DNA from: JACDAN01 sp963827705
Lineage (GTDB): Bacteria > Actinomycetota > Thermoleophilia > Gaiellales > Gaiellaceae
Direction: 5' to 3'
Assembly: GCA_963827705.1 (NCBI GenBank)
Contig: CAWHBN010000017.1
Coordinates: 62,001 to 126,000 of the forward strand
Length of the DNA stretch: 64,000 nt
A program made the translations under genes and the position numbers. Numbering within the stretch: position 1 is the first letter of the stretch; each line of letters opens with the position of its first letter. This document shows positions 17,433-27,251 of this stretch, piece by piece. The notes beneath the pieces were generated by a model that saw only the letters and a list, made by a program, of their open reading frames with translations, made no database searches and was not told the origin of the DNA.

Positions 17433-20400
17433 TCACTCATACCGGAGCGCCTCGGCCGGGTAGATCCTGGACGCGCGCAGCGCCGGTGCCAGCGTGGCGA
17501 GCAGAGCGGCCAGGTAGACGGCTCCGAAGATGATCCCGAGGTTCGCCCACGGCACGACGACCGCGAGGTCGTTCCAGCTCGACTGGCTCCCCACGTCGTC
17601 GATGACGTTGACCGCGACGATCAGCGCAAGCAACGTCCCGACGACGATGGCCGTCAGGGCGATGAACGACGACTCGATCAGGAAGCTGACCTGGATCATC
17701 CGGCGCCGAAATCCGAGCGCCCGGAGGATCCCGATCTGCTGTCGGCGCTCGACAACCGCCCGCGCGCTGATCACGCCGAGCGCGGCGATGCCGACGATCA
17801 GGCCGAGGCCCATGAAGCCCTGGATCAGCCGGTTGAAGGTCCACTGGACCGCGATCGAGTCCTCGAGCAGCTCTTCCAGCGCGTCGGCCTCGAGCCCGTT
17901 TGCGACGAACGCGGACTCCAGTTCCGGCGCAACTGCGCGCGGGTCAGCGCCCTCGGCGAGCGCGTAGTAGTAGGCGGTCGGCTGTACCCGGTCGCCGTAG
18001 GCGCCGGCCAGCGTCTCCTGCGAGGTCGAGATCCCCTGCATCGCGAACGGCACCGTCTCCGCGAGGATCCCGATCACGGTGAGCTGGAGCTTCTTGCCGG
18101 TCTGGGGGTCGCGCGTCGCGAGCGTGAGCGGGTCGAAGACGCCGTCCTCGAGGACGAACCCCTGGAGCTTGAAGTCCGGCAGGACTGCGCCTGCGCTCCA
18201 GTCGTCGCGCCTGGGAGCGACGATTGCGTCGACCACGGCGAGACCGGGCTTGTCGGCCAGCGCGCGCCAGATCTCGTCGGCACTCTCGTAGCCGCGCGCC
18301 ATCGCCGAGAAGCCGTACGTCGTGTTGCGTAGGAACGGCTCGTCGAGACCGCGCAGGCCGTAGTCGGTGAAGCCGTCGTCGTACCCGATCTGCCTCGCCT
18401 CGGCCGCGAGGAACGACTGTTCCGAGACGACCGTGAACCGGGCCGGGTCGAGGCCCGGGGCGCGGCGAATCGCGCGCTCCATCCCGACGATCGGGTTGGT
18501 GGGCGCCGCCTGGGCACGGACGTCGAACCCTCCGCCGAACTGCTCCGGGTTGTTCATCGCGTGGACGAACGAGCCCGAGATCACGGCGCCCACCACCATC
18601 GTGAACACGACGAGGGTGAACATCGCCAGCGTGACCCCGGTCCGGAACCGGTTCCTGAGCGGATAGGCGATCGCCATCCTCAGGACCGGCGTGAAGGCGC
18701 GGATCCGTCCGACGGTCGCGGTCAGCCCGCCGAGCAGGAGGTCGGCGTTGAACATCAGCGTCCAGGCCGAGCCGAGCACGACGAAGATCCCACCCATGAT
18801 CCAGACGCCGAAGCCCCACGTCAGCTCCTTGCCGGCGAGGGTCTCGACCGCTGAGAACGGCAGGAGCCACTGGACGACGAGCAGGAGCCCGGCGGCCGTG
18901 AAGACGATCCGCTCGGAGACGCCCGGCGGCCCGCGCCAGCGGCACGGCCCCGACCACGACGAGCGAGACGCCGAGCATGAAGGACGCGGCGTCGGCCGAC
19001 GAGAGGCCGGCGAGCGCCACGAGGATTCCAGCCAGGACCGCCAGCGTCCCGGGGATCCACCGCAGCTTCCGCGAGCGCTGCGCGATCGGCTCGGGCGTGT
19101 TCCGGATCGCCGCGACGATGTTCAGGCGGCTGACCCGTACCGCGGACAGCGTGACGATCACGAACGTGAGCAGCACCCCGAGGCCGAAGCCGACGACCAG
19201 GCTCGCCGGCTGGACGTCGCGCCTGATCTCCACGCCTGTGAAGTCGAGCGCCGACGCCAGGATGAACACCATGCCGAACGCGACGGCGACGCCGAGAACC
19301 ACCCCTACCACGGCGGCGAAGAGGTCGTAGACGAGCCCCTCGAACAGATAGAGCTGCACCAGGTGGCCGCGCCTCGTGCCGACGGCGCGGGCGATCCCGA
19401 GCTCGCCCCGCCGCTCGGCTGCGAGCATCACGAAGATCAGGAAGATCAGCAGGCCGCCGGCGAAGATGGAGAAGCTGCCGAAGGTCGTGAAGATCGACAT
19501 GAAAGCATTGCCCTCGGCGTCGGCGGCTTCGAGCGCGTCGCGCTTGATCGGATCGACCTCGAGCCCTCGAGGCGTCACGACGGGATTGACGATCGCCGTG
19601 ACCTCGTCGGTCAGCTCGGCGCCCGCGAGCTCGTCGCCCCGGTTCGAGATCAGCACATGCTTGATCTCTCCGACCCGGCCGAGGAGCCGCTGGGCCGCGT
19701 CGAGCGGCAGGAGCAGGGCGGCGCCGTCGGTGCCGGCGCCTTCGTAGTCGACGATCTCGCGGACCGTGACGGGCAGCGCGTCGCCTTCGGCATACAGCCG
19801 GAGCTCGTGGCCGGGCTCAGCCTGGAGCTCCTCGGCCGCGTCGGCGTTCAGGAAGACCTCGCCACGGCGCAGGTCGTTGAGGTACTGCGGCTCTCCGTCG
19901 GAGTGCCGCCGGATCTCGCCGAAGGCGCCGAGGTGGGCCTGGCTGCTTGCGAAGAGCGTCACCCGCGGCTCGCTTTGCCGGGTCGTGACGCTCTGGACGG
20001 CGAGGGGCTCCACGATCGCGGGGGCGACGCCGTCGATGAGGTCCTCGTGGCCGAGCAGCAGCTCGTACTCGATCTCCGGGAAGACCTCCTCCGAGAAGTA
20101 CTCGATGCCGGTCGTCCCGCCGACCTCGACCTCGGTGTCGACGTCGGCGCCGCGCACGGACACGAGCTCGTCCGTCTGGCCCAGTGACGTGATCGCGGCC
20201 GTCCGGATCGTGTGGCTCATCGTGTCGCCCGTGACGAGCGCCGACGCGATGATCGTCGTCCCGAGCATGAGCCCGAGGACGATCAGCGCCGTGCGGGCGC
20301 GCCGACGGGTGACGTTCCGGATGCCGAGCTTGAAGAAGATTCGGTTGCGCACCGCGAGGACGCCGACGACGCTCACGACCAGCGCGAGCGCGACGACGAT

Positions 20401-20445
20401 GGCCACGGCGAGCGATTCCATCGGGATGCCGAAGAGCTCGTCCAC
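17433..20445 (-). pseudogene. FtsX/MacB-type ABC transporter permease, one frameshift
   Basis: Large permease of about 1000 residues when corrected. It has an N-terminal helix, a MacB-like extracytoplasmic domain, three FtsX-type helices (SIFAGGLLIFLIFVMLAAE...), a central helix pair, then a second extracytoplasmic domain and a second FtsX block ending in RIYPAEALRYE. The halves are in different frames joined near 18930 by one extra G/C in a run. Such permeases work with a LolD/MacB-type ATPase to move lipids, peptides or drugs outward or to drive extracytoplasmic processes. The ATPase gene lies 3 bases upstream. GTG start. Confidence 0.85.
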
Positions 20446-20448
20446 CGT

Positions 20449-21189
20449 CTACCTCGCTTCCGCCACGACCCGCGTCGATGCGCCGGCCTGGAGGTACTCG
20501 TCGGACACGACCCGCCCGTCGACCATGCGGACGAGACGGTCGGCGCTCGCGCCGACGCTCGGGTCGTGGGTGACGATCAGGAAGGTCAGCCCACGCTCCC
20601 GGTTGAGATGGCGCATGAGCTGAATGATCTCGGCGGCGTTCTCGCTGTCGAGGTCGCCGGTGGGCTCGTCGGCCCACACGATCGCAGGGTCGTTCACCAG
20701 CGAGCGCGCGATGGTGGTCCGCTGGCGCTCGCCGCCGGACAGCTCGTCCGGGACGTGGTCCGCCCTGGCGCGCAGGCCGACGAGCTCGAGCGCGTCGAGG
20801 GCCTTCTCGCGGGCCTTCTTGGCCGGGACGCGGGCGACGAGTAGCGGCAGCTCGACGTTCTCGACCGCGGTCAACACCGGCATCAGGTTGTAGAACTGGA
20901 AGACGAAGCCCATGTGGGCCGCTCGATAGTCGGTGCGCTCCCGGTCGGACATCGCGGCGAGCGACACGCCTTCGATCAGGACATCGCCTTCGTCGATCGA
21001 GTCGAGGCCGGACAGGCAGTTCAGCAGCGTGGTCTTGCCACAGCCCGACGGCCCCATGATCGAGACCATCTCGCCGGGGCGAATCGCGAGATCCACACCC
21101 TTGAGGGCCTCCACGCGGACGGCGCCGGTGTCGTAGACCTTTTGGAGCCTTCGCGCTTCGACGATCGGCAGAGCGGTTGCGTCGGTCAT
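20449..21189 (-). CDS. ABC transporter ATP-binding protein (MacB/LolD type)
   Basis: 246-residue ATPase with Walker A GPSGCGKTTLLN, Q-loop FVFQFYNLMP, signature LSGGERQRTTIA and Walker B IVWADEPTGDLDSEN. It energises the large FtsX-type permease encoded immediately downstream (3-base gap). The ATG at 21189 is chosen over an in-frame upstream start because GGAGG lies just before it. It is divergent from the CBS gene with a candidate shared operator between, suggesting co-regulation with the stress genes. Confidence 0.92.
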   Translation of the reverse strand: MTDATALPIVEARRLQKVYDTGAVRVEALKGVDLAIRPGEMVSIMGPSGCGKTTLLNCLSGLDSIDEGDVLIEGVSLAAMSDRERTDYRAAHMGFVFQFYNLMPVLTAVENVELPLLVARVPAKKAREKALDALELVGLRARADHVPDELSGGERQRTTIARSLVNDPAIVWADEPTGDLDSENAAEIIQLMRHLNRERGLTFLIVTHDPSVGASADRLVRMVDGRVVSDEYLQAGASTRVVAEAR

Positions 21190-21239
21190 CTGAAGCCTCC
21201 TTTTCTCGACTCGCAGCCTCGCGCTCGGGTGAGTCATGT

Positions 21240-21277
21240 GAATCCGGGGGACCGCCTATCAGCGGTGCGGGGAATCC
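21240..21277. promoter_or_regulatory. Candidate shared operator, site 1
   Basis: Best example of the five-site 38-base pattern: GAATCCGGG at the left, an ACCGC/GCGGT inverted repeat in the centre and CGGTGCGGGGAA at the right. It lies in a divergent promoter region, 51 bases from the ABC ATPase start and 59 bases from the CBS start. A further palindrome GGGAATC-CCG-GATTCCC overlaps its right end (21270-21286). Confidence 0.6.
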
Positions 21278-21335
21278 CGGATTCCCGGCGATGTCGGCGG
21301 CCAAGAGACTCGGAGGCACCGAAAGGAGAGCCGTT

Positions 21336-21737
21336 ATGGCCGCAACGTCAACCTCGCTCGAAGGCATCACCGTCGCCGATGTGATGCACCGCGGAGTCGT
21401 CGCGTGCTCGCCGACAACGTCCCTTGTCACGGTCGCCCGCGAAATGGCGGCACATCGCATCCACTGCGTCGTGGTGCGAAGGCACGACACGGATGTCGTC
21501 TGGGGCGTCGTCTCGGACCTCGACCTCGTCTCCGCGGCATCGCTCGGCTTCGCAGATGGCACCGCCGGCTCGGCAGCGGCGACGCCCGCTGTGACTGCCC
21601 ACCCTCGTGACGGCATCCGGCGGGCCATGCAGCTGATGGTCGAGCACCAGGTCACGCACGTGGTCGTCGTCGATGACGACGACCGTCCGAGGGGCGTGAT
21701 CTCGACGCTCGACGTCGCAGAGGCCCTCGCGGACTGA
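21336..21737 (+). CDS. CBS-domain protein (HRP1-like)
   Basis: 133-residue protein made of two CBS domains (about 10-65 and 75-130), with the typical DVMHRGVVACSP start and VVVVDDDDRPRGVISTLDVAEAL end. CBS pairs bind adenine nucleotides or act as sensors. The mycobacterial hypoxic response protein 1 has the same stand-alone form, although zinc-binding residues cannot be asserted here. The ATG is supported by GAAAGGAG. It is followed by a strong terminator and flanked by a candidate shared operator. Confidence 0.85.
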   Translation: MAATSTSLEGITVADVMHRGVVACSPTTSLVTVAREMAAHRIHCVVVRRHDTDVVWGVVSDLDLVSAASLGFADGTAGSAAATPAVTAHPRDGIRRAMQLMVEHQVTHVVVVDDDDRPRGVISTLDVAEALAD

Positions 21738-21748
21738 GGGTGGCCGCT

Positions 21749-21781
21749 GAGGGAGCGCCCGGTACCACCGGGCGCTCCCTC
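21749..21781. terminator. Bidirectional intrinsic terminator
   Basis: Perfect 15-bp inverted repeat (GAGGGAGCGCCCGGT and its complement, 3-base loop) between the convergent CBS and universal stress protein genes. It ends seven bases from the latter's stop. Confidence 0.85.
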
Positions 21782-21787
21782 ACGTGC

Positions 21788-22603
21788 TCAGGACGCGGCC
21801 CGAACGATCAGGACGGACGACGCCGCCTCGTGTGCGACGCGCTCCGAGACGGAGCCGAGCGCCTTGAGGCCTCGGAGGCCCCGGCTGCCGACGACGACGA
21901 GATCGCTTTCAGCCGACGCGGAAACGAGCGCGTCGACCGGGTAGTTGACGACGCTGCGGACCCGCCTTGCCACCTGCTGCTGGACGGCATCAGGGTCGAT
22001 GTCGTCTTCGAGGCACGCAACGACCGGGATCAGCCGCGCCTTGAATCGAAGAGCGAGCGCCTGGGCAACGTCGTAGGCGGCCAGCGATTCATCCGAGCCG
22101 TCGAGGCCGACGACGATCTGGCTCGGAAAGGCATCCAGGGCCGTGCGGGCGACCAGAACCGAGCACGGCGCCTTGTGGATCAGCTCGGTCGCGGTCGAGC
22201 CGATCACGATTCCGACCGGCCGGCTGTGACCGTGCGAGCCCACCGCGACGAGCGTGGCGCCGGCACGGTCGATCTCGTTGAGCAGCAGGTCCCACGGCCG
22301 GCCCTCGCCGAGCTTGAGTGTCGCAGTCCCGCCGAGGGCATCGCGCGCGAGCTCGAGGCGTTCCTCGGCAGTCGCGCGCAACGCAGCTTCGTCGACCATT
22401 GCCGGCGTCGCCGGGCCTACTCCGCCCACAAGGCCGCGAACGAGGTCGTAAGCGGCCAACAGCGTGACTGGTCCCTGCGCGAGTGTTGCGGCCTGACGCG
22501 CCGCCTCGACCGATTCAGGCGAGCCGTCGATCCCGACGAGGACGCGTCCGAAGATCGAGGCGCCCAGCTGTGTTTCCTGTGTCTGTGCGGTCTCGGTACT
22601 CAT
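21788..22603 (-). CDS. Tandem universal stress protein (Usp), first
   Basis: 271 residues with two Usp domains. The first (about 18-145) carries the ATP-binding pattern VGSHGHSRPVGIVIGSTA, and the second ends VGSRGLRGLKALGSVSERV. Proteins of this layout (for example Rv2623) bind ATP and slow growth under hypoxia or other stress. The ATG at 22603 is supported by GGAGG, whose first bases overlap the stop region of the upstream paralogue. The pair is one transcription unit. Confidence 0.93.
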   Translation of the reverse strand: MSTETAQTQETQLGASIFGRVLVGIDGSPESVEAARQAATLAQGPVTLLAAYDLVRGLVGGVGPATPAMVDEAALRATAEERLELARDALGGTATLKLGEGRPWDLLLNEIDRAGATLVAVGSHGHSRPVGIVIGSTATELIHKAPCSVLVARTALDAFPSQIVVGLDGSDESLAAYDVAQALALRFKARLIPVVACLEDDIDPDAVQQQVARRVRSVVNYPVDALVSASAESDLVVVGSRGLRGLKALGSVSERVAHEAASSVLIVRAAS

Positions 22604-22614
22604 CTCTTCCTCCT

Positions 22615-23409
22615 TCAGGTTCCGGATGGCGGGCGAACGACGAGGACAGAGGACGCGGCGCGATGCGCAACCCGCTCGCTCACGCTTCCGAGTGCTGCCG
22701 GCCCATGAAGGCCACGGCTGCCGACCACCAGCAAGTCCGCCTCGTGCGAAAGATCGACCAGCGCCTCGACCGGCCTGCGCTGATCGTCGACGACGTCCGA
22801 GCCGAGGCTGTGGATCCGGTCGAGATCGATCGGCTTCCCGCCTGTCGCCGCAACGAAGACCAGCTCGGAGCCGAATCGCTCGGCGACGGTCTTCGCCACT
22901 TCTGCGGCGGCAAGTGACTGATCCGAGCCGTCGACCCCGCAGAGGATGCTGGCTGGGAAGGGACCAAATCGCGGCCTGCGCGCGAGCAGGACCGAGCACG
23001 GAGCCTCGTGGAGCAGCGCCGTCGACATCCCGCCGAGCAGCATCCCGAGCATCCGGCTGTGTCCGTGCGGCCCGACCGAGACGAGCGTCGCATCCGACCG
23101 CCGCAGCTCGTCGAGCAGGCCGGGAACGGGGTCGCCTGCAAGGAGGTGCGTGCTGCTCGGATGGACAGCGTCGACCGCCGCGTGAAGTGCGTCCCGTGCC
23201 GCTGCATCGAGCTCGCCCAGCACACGGGTCGCCGCGAAGCCGGCGTGCACCGCGACGTTGACGTCCGCAACGGTGGCCAGGCGCAGCAGCCCCTCGGACG
23301 CGCGCAGGCGATCGGCCTGACGGGCCGCCTCGAGGGACTCGGGCGACGAGTCGACGCCGCAGACGATCCGGTCGAAGACACGAGTGGTTTGGCGCGCTTG
23401 GACGAGCAT
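22615..23409 (-). CDS. Tandem universal stress protein (Usp), second
   Basis: 264 residues with two Usp domains, paralogous to the downstream gene. Motifs are VGPHGHSRMLGMLLGGMS and VGSRGLHGPAALGSVSERV. In the first, GPHG replaces the usual GSHG and GM replaces the usual GS/GT, so nucleotide binding in domain 1 may be altered. The ATG is preceded by GGAGG. A candidate shared operator lies 50 bases upstream, in the gap to the acyltransferase gene. Confidence 0.92.
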   Translation of the reverse strand: MLVQARQTTRVFDRIVCGVDSSPESLEAARQADRLRASEGLLRLATVADVNVAVHAGFAATRVLGELDAAARDALHAAVDAVHPSSTHLLAGDPVPGLLDELRRSDATLVSVGPHGHSRMLGMLLGGMSTALLHEAPCSVLLARRPRFGPFPASILCGVDGSDQSLAAAEVAKTVAERFGSELVFVAATGGKPIDLDRIHSLGSDVVDDQRRPVEALVDLSHEADLLVVGSRGLHGPAALGSVSERVAHRAASSVLVVRPPSGT

Positions 23410-23458
23410 TCGGAACCTCCTGGTTTTGCGTTCAGCGTTCCGGCTCGGTGCTCCAGGC

Positions 23459-23496
23459 GAATCCGGGCCGCCGCTGAACGGCGCTGCGGGAAAGCC
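23459..23496. promoter_or_regulatory. Candidate shared operator, site 2
   Basis: Gapless match to site 1 at about 28 of 38 positions, including GAATCCGGG, CCGC and TGCGGG. It fills most of the 88-base gap upstream of the universal stress protein gene (start 23409), 50 bases from its ATG. Confidence 0.55.
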
Positions 23497-23497
23497 G

Positions 23498-26161
23498 CTA
23501 CCAGGTCTTGGGCGTGCGACGCCGCTCTGCGCGCGCGACGCGGATCCGCGCATCCACGGCAACACAGCCGTCAGGCCCTGCAATGACCGGATTGAGGTCG
23601 AGCTCGGCGAGCTCGTGCACGTCGTCGCCGAGGACGGACAACCTGTGCAGGAGATCTTCGAGCGCGCCCACATCGGCGGCCTCTTTGCCTCGGAACCCGC
23701 GGACGAGTGTTCCGGCCTTCCCTCCCGTCACCAGCTCGTGGAGGTCGACGTCCGTGAGCGGCGCGATGCGGAAGGCCGCCTGCCCGATCAGCTCCGCGAA
23801 GACCCCGCCGGGACCGAAGGCAACGAGCGGCCCGAAGACCGGGTCCTGGACGACCCCGGCCAGAAGCTCGGCACTGCCGCCGATGAGCGGCTGAACCAGG
23901 ACGGGAAGGCCGATTCGCTCCGCTGCCTCGAGCACCTCCGCCTCCGACTCGAGACCGACGGCGACGCCGCCCGTCTCGGTCTTGTGCGCGCCCGGCACCG
24001 CGCTCTTGACGACTGCGGGCAGTCCCAGTTCGGCCGCCGCCGACACAGCGTCGGCTGCCGTCTCCGCCACATGCTCAGGAACGACGGGGATGCCGTAGGC
24101 GACGAGCAGCGCCCGGGTTTGAGTTGGCTCGAGCCATGCCTCCTCGCGACCCTCGAGGGCGGAGGAAACAATCGCGCGGGCGGCGTCGCGGTCGATTCCT
24201 TCGACGGACGGAGTCGAACCGGCGGGGCGACGCAACCATTCCGCCCGGGCAGCCGCGATTCCGAGAGCTCGACCGGCGGACTCCGGATAGGCGAAGTTGG
24301 TGACTCCCGGCGGCAGGGTCATTGCTGCTCCGCTGATGAGGGAGGCGAGCACCGGCTTCTCCGCGCCGGCCGCCGCGCGCCCCACCGCGTCGGCAACGTC
24401 CTGGGCCGAGGCGACAACTGGCGGGACGAAGAGGACGATGACGGCGTCGATCCCCGGATCTGCGAGCACGTGAGGCAGCACCTGCTCGTACGTCGCCTCT
24501 GTCGCAGAGCCCAGCATGTCCACGGGATTCGACACGCTCGCCTCGGCCGGGAGAACCGCACGCAGCGCCGCCTCGGTCTCCGGCGAGAGCGCGGGCAACT
24601 CCAACCCGGCGGCTTCGCATGCGTCGGCGCAAAGGATCCCGAGGCCGCCCGCATTCGTGAGGACGGCGACCCGTCGGCCCCGAGGAAGAGGCTGAGTCGA
24701 GAGGAGGGCTGCGGCGTCGATCAGCTCCCCGAGCGTGCGCGCCCGAATCACCCCGGCCTGGTGGAAGAGCGCGTCCACCGCAGCCTCGGAGCCTGCGAGG
24801 GCGGCCGTATGCGAGCTCGCTGCTCGCGCTCCGGTCGCAGTCGTACCGCTCTTCATCGCCAGGATGGGCTTCGTTCGCGCAACGCGACGCGCGATTCGTG
24901 CGAACCGGCGCGGATTTCCGAACGACTCGAGGTAGAGCGCGACGAGGCTCGTGTCCGGGTCGTCCTCCCAGTACTCGAGCAGGTCGTTCGACGACACATC
25001 GGCCTTGTTACCGACCGAGACGAAGGCCGAGAAGCCGAGCCCTCGCTCCCCGGCCTTCTCGAGCAGGGCGAGCCCGAGCGCGCCGCTCTGCGACGAGAAC
25101 CCGATCGGGCCCGGTGGCAACGCGCGCGGGCCAAATGTCGCGTTCAGGCTCGGGGCGGAGACCGCGATTCCCAGACAATTGGGGCCGACGAGCCTGCCGC
25201 CGTGGGAGCGGACGAGCTCCAGCAGGTGATCCTGACGCTTCCTCCCCTCCTCGCCGACCTCTGCGAAGCCTGCGGAGATCACACAGATCGCCTTCGTTCC
25301 GCGGTCGAGTGCCTCCTCGACTGTTGAGAGCACGTATTGCTCCGGAAGGCAGACGACCACCAGGTCCGGCGTTTCGGGCAGCTCGCTCACGGAGCTGTAT
25401 CCGCGAACCCCGGCGACCGCTTCGCCGGCCCGGTTCACGGGGTAGACGACGCCGGTGAACTCGGCCTCGACGATGTTGCGGAAGAGCCGGCCGCCGATGG
25501 AGTCCCGCCGCCGAGAGGCGCCGAGGACGGCAACGCTCGATGGGGCGAAGAAAGGTCGAAGCGAGGCGGCGGCAGCGAGGTGGTCCCGTCGATCGATGCG
25601 GTCGAGATATCTCGCCGTCGGTGCGATCGGGAAGCTGACCTCGACTTCGGAGCCTTCGAGCGTTCGCGAGATCTCGAAACCCGCCTCTTCGAACACTTTC
25701 AGCATCGGCCGGTTGTCGGCGAGGACCTCGGCCACGAACCGCTCGATGCCGGCTTCGGCCGCCCTCTCGGCAAGCCGCTCCAGCAGCCTCGGGCCGATCC
25801 CCCGGCCTTGATGCTCGTCGGCAACCGTGAAGGCGACTTCTGCAGCTCCGGTTTCCCGGAGACGCATGAACGCCGCGTGCGCGACGAGGCGGCCGTCGAG
25901 CTCCCCGATCAGCGAGCCGCACTCGACCCAGTCGGGATCCATGAACGGCTCCACGAGCTTGGGCCCGACAGACGGCAGACCGTGGAAGCGACGGTAGAAG
26001 CTCGACCTCGAGAGACTTGAGAGGAGGCCGGCAAGGGCTGCGCCGTCGGCCCCAACGGGCGACCGCAGACGCAGAGAGGTTCCGTCACGGAGAAGCACGT
26101 CGAGCGCGTCGGAGGACGCGCTCGACGTTGCTGCACCGGACGCGCTAGCCGGTCGCGACAA
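23498..26161 (-). CDS. GNAT acetyltransferase / NDP-forming acyl-CoA synthetase fusion
   Basis: 887 residues. The N-terminal GNAT domain (about 20-185) has the acetyl-CoA loop EHQGRGIGPRLLERL. The rest is an acetyl-CoA synthetase (ADP-forming) type pair: CoA-binding domain (SSVAVLGASRRRDSIGGRLF), ligase domain and a C-terminal ATP-grasp. The phospho-histidine position is preserved in AASSHTAALAGSE. Salmonella Pat-type protein acetyltransferases have the order reversed and lack that His, so this protein could retain ligase activity as well as acetylate proteins (inference). The GTG start overlaps the upstream alcohol dehydrogenase gene by 17 bases. Confidence 0.88.
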   Translation of the reverse strand: MSRPASASGAATSSASSDALDVLLRDGTSLRLRSPVGADGAALAGLLSSLSRSSFYRRFHGLPSVGPKLVEPFMDPDWVECGSLIGELDGRLVAHAAFMRLRETGAAEVAFTVADEHQGRGIGPRLLERLAERAAEAGIERFVAEVLADNRPMLKVFEEAGFEISRTLEGSEVEVSFPIAPTARYLDRIDRRDHLAAAASLRPFFAPSSVAVLGASRRRDSIGGRLFRNIVEAEFTGVVYPVNRAGEAVAGVRGYSSVSELPETPDLVVVCLPEQYVLSTVEEALDRGTKAICVISAGFAEVGEEGRKRQDHLLELVRSHGGRLVGPNCLGIAVSAPSLNATFGPRALPPGPIGFSSQSGALGLALLEKAGERGLGFSAFVSVGNKADVSSNDLLEYWEDDPDTSLVALYLESFGNPRRFARIARRVARTKPILAMKSGTTATGARAASSHTAALAGSEAAVDALFHQAGVIRARTLGELIDAAALLSTQPLPRGRRVAVLTNAGGLGILCADACEAAGLELPALSPETEAALRAVLPAEASVSNPVDMLGSATEATYEQVLPHVLADPGIDAVIVLFVPPVVASAQDVADAVGRAAAGAEKPVLASLISGAAMTLPPGVTNFAYPESAGRALGIAAARAEWLRRPAGSTPSVEGIDRDAARAIVSSALEGREEAWLEPTQTRALLVAYGIPVVPEHVAETAADAVSAAAELGLPAVVKSAVPGAHKTETGGVAVGLESEAEVLEAAERIGLPVLVQPLIGGSAELLAGVVQDPVFGPLVAFGPGGVFAELIGQAAFRIAPLTDVDLHELVTGGKAGTLVRGFRGKEAADVGALEDLLHRLSVLGDDVHELAELDLNPVIAGPDGCVAVDARIRVARAERRRTPKTW

Positions 26162-27233
26162 GCGCCTCCTTCACAGGCTCGAGATGCACCGGGTGTCCGG
26201 AGAGGACGACCTTGAGCGCGTTCGTCGTCGCCGCTTCGGCAAAGGTCTCGTACGCCTCCATCGTCTCGTCGAGCTCGAACCGATGGGTAGCGAACGGCGT
26301 CGGATCGAGCCGTCCCTCGGCGATCAGCTTCATCAGCTTCGGTGTCGTGAAGGTGTCCACCAGCCCTGTCGTGATTGTGACGCCTCGGATCCAGAGCCGC
26401 TCGAGGTGGAGCGTCGCAGCGTGGCCATGCACGCCGACGTTCGCGACCCGGCCTCCGGGTCGGATGAGCTCGGCGCAGAGCTCGAACGTCTCCGGGACGC
26501 CGACCGCCTCGATGGCCACGTCGGCACCGAGCCCGTCCGTCAGCTCCATCACGGCTGCAACCGGGTCGACGGCGCTGTTGTTGATAGTCACGTCCGCGCC
26601 GAAGTCTCGAGCCTTCTCGAGCCGTGCGTCCGCGATGTCGAGGACGACGATCCGCCCGGGCGTGAACAGCTTCGCGGTCATCACCGCGGCGAGGCCGATC
26701 GGGCCGGCTCCGACGATCGCAACCGTGTCACCCGGCTCGACTCGGCCGGCGAGCACCCCGACCTCGTACGAGGTCGGCAGGATGTCGGCAAGGAAGATCA
26801 CGTCCTCGTCGGTCAGCCCTTCCGGGATCTTGTGGACGGATGTGTCCGCGAAGGGAACCCGTGCGAGCTCGGCCTGGAGGCCGTCGATGAGATGGCCGAA
26901 GATCCAGCCGCCGCCGCCGGTGCAGAGGCCGTAGCGCGCCTCCTTGCAGAAGCGGCAGCGGCCGCACGACGTGATGCACGAGACGAGCACCCGGTCGCCG
27001 GAAGCGAGCGTCGAAACGGCATCGCCGACCTCGACCACGGTTCCGACGGCTTCGTGGCCGAGGATCCGGCCCGGCTCGACCTCGGGGACGTCCCCCTTGA
27101 GGATGTGCAGGTCGGTCCCGCAGATCGTCGAGGTGTCGATGCGGACGATCGCGTCCGTCGCGGCCTCGATTTTCGGATCGGGCATGGTTTCCCACGCGCG
27201 CTGACCCGGCCCGTGGTAGACGAGCGCCTTCAT
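26145..27233 (-). CDS. Zinc-dependent alcohol dehydrogenase
   Basis: 362-residue medium-chain dehydrogenase. Catalytic zinc ligands are Cys in TICGTDLH and His-Glu in GHEAVGTVVEVG, and the structural zinc loop is CGRCRFCKEARYGLC. The Rossmann fold has GAGPIGLAAV, with an acidic residue after it (VVLDIADARL) favouring NAD. It interconverts alcohols and aldehydes or ketones; the physiological substrate is unknown. Operon with the downstream GNAT/ligase gene (overlap) and the upstream small Cys protein (18-base gap). This context fits redox balancing in low-oxygen or fermentative conditions. Confidence 0.9.
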   Translation of the reverse strand: MKALVYHGPGQRAWETMPDPKIEAATDAIVRIDTSTICGTDLHILKGDVPEVEPGRILGHEAVGTVVEVGDAVSTLASGDRVLVSCITSCGRCRFCKEARYGLCTGGGGWIFGHLIDGLQAELARVPFADTSVHKIPEGLTDEDVIFLADILPTSYEVGVLAGRVEPGDTVAIVGAGPIGLAAVMTAKLFTPGRIVVLDIADARLEKARDFGADVTINNSAVDPVAAVMELTDGLGADVAIEAVGVPETFELCAELIRPGGRVANVGVHGHAATLHLERLWIRGVTITTGLVDTFTTPKLMKLIAEGRLDPTPFATHRFELDETMEAYETFAEAATTNALKVVLSGHPVHLEPVKEALVATG

Positions 27234-27251
27234 GGCTCCTCCTCTCTCCCG

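Noticed and set aside
21240..21286. Mycobacterial DosR box (GGGACT-AGTCCC palindrome)
   Set aside because: The shared motif has GGGGACC and GGGGAATCCC elements, but not the DosR palindrome or spacing.
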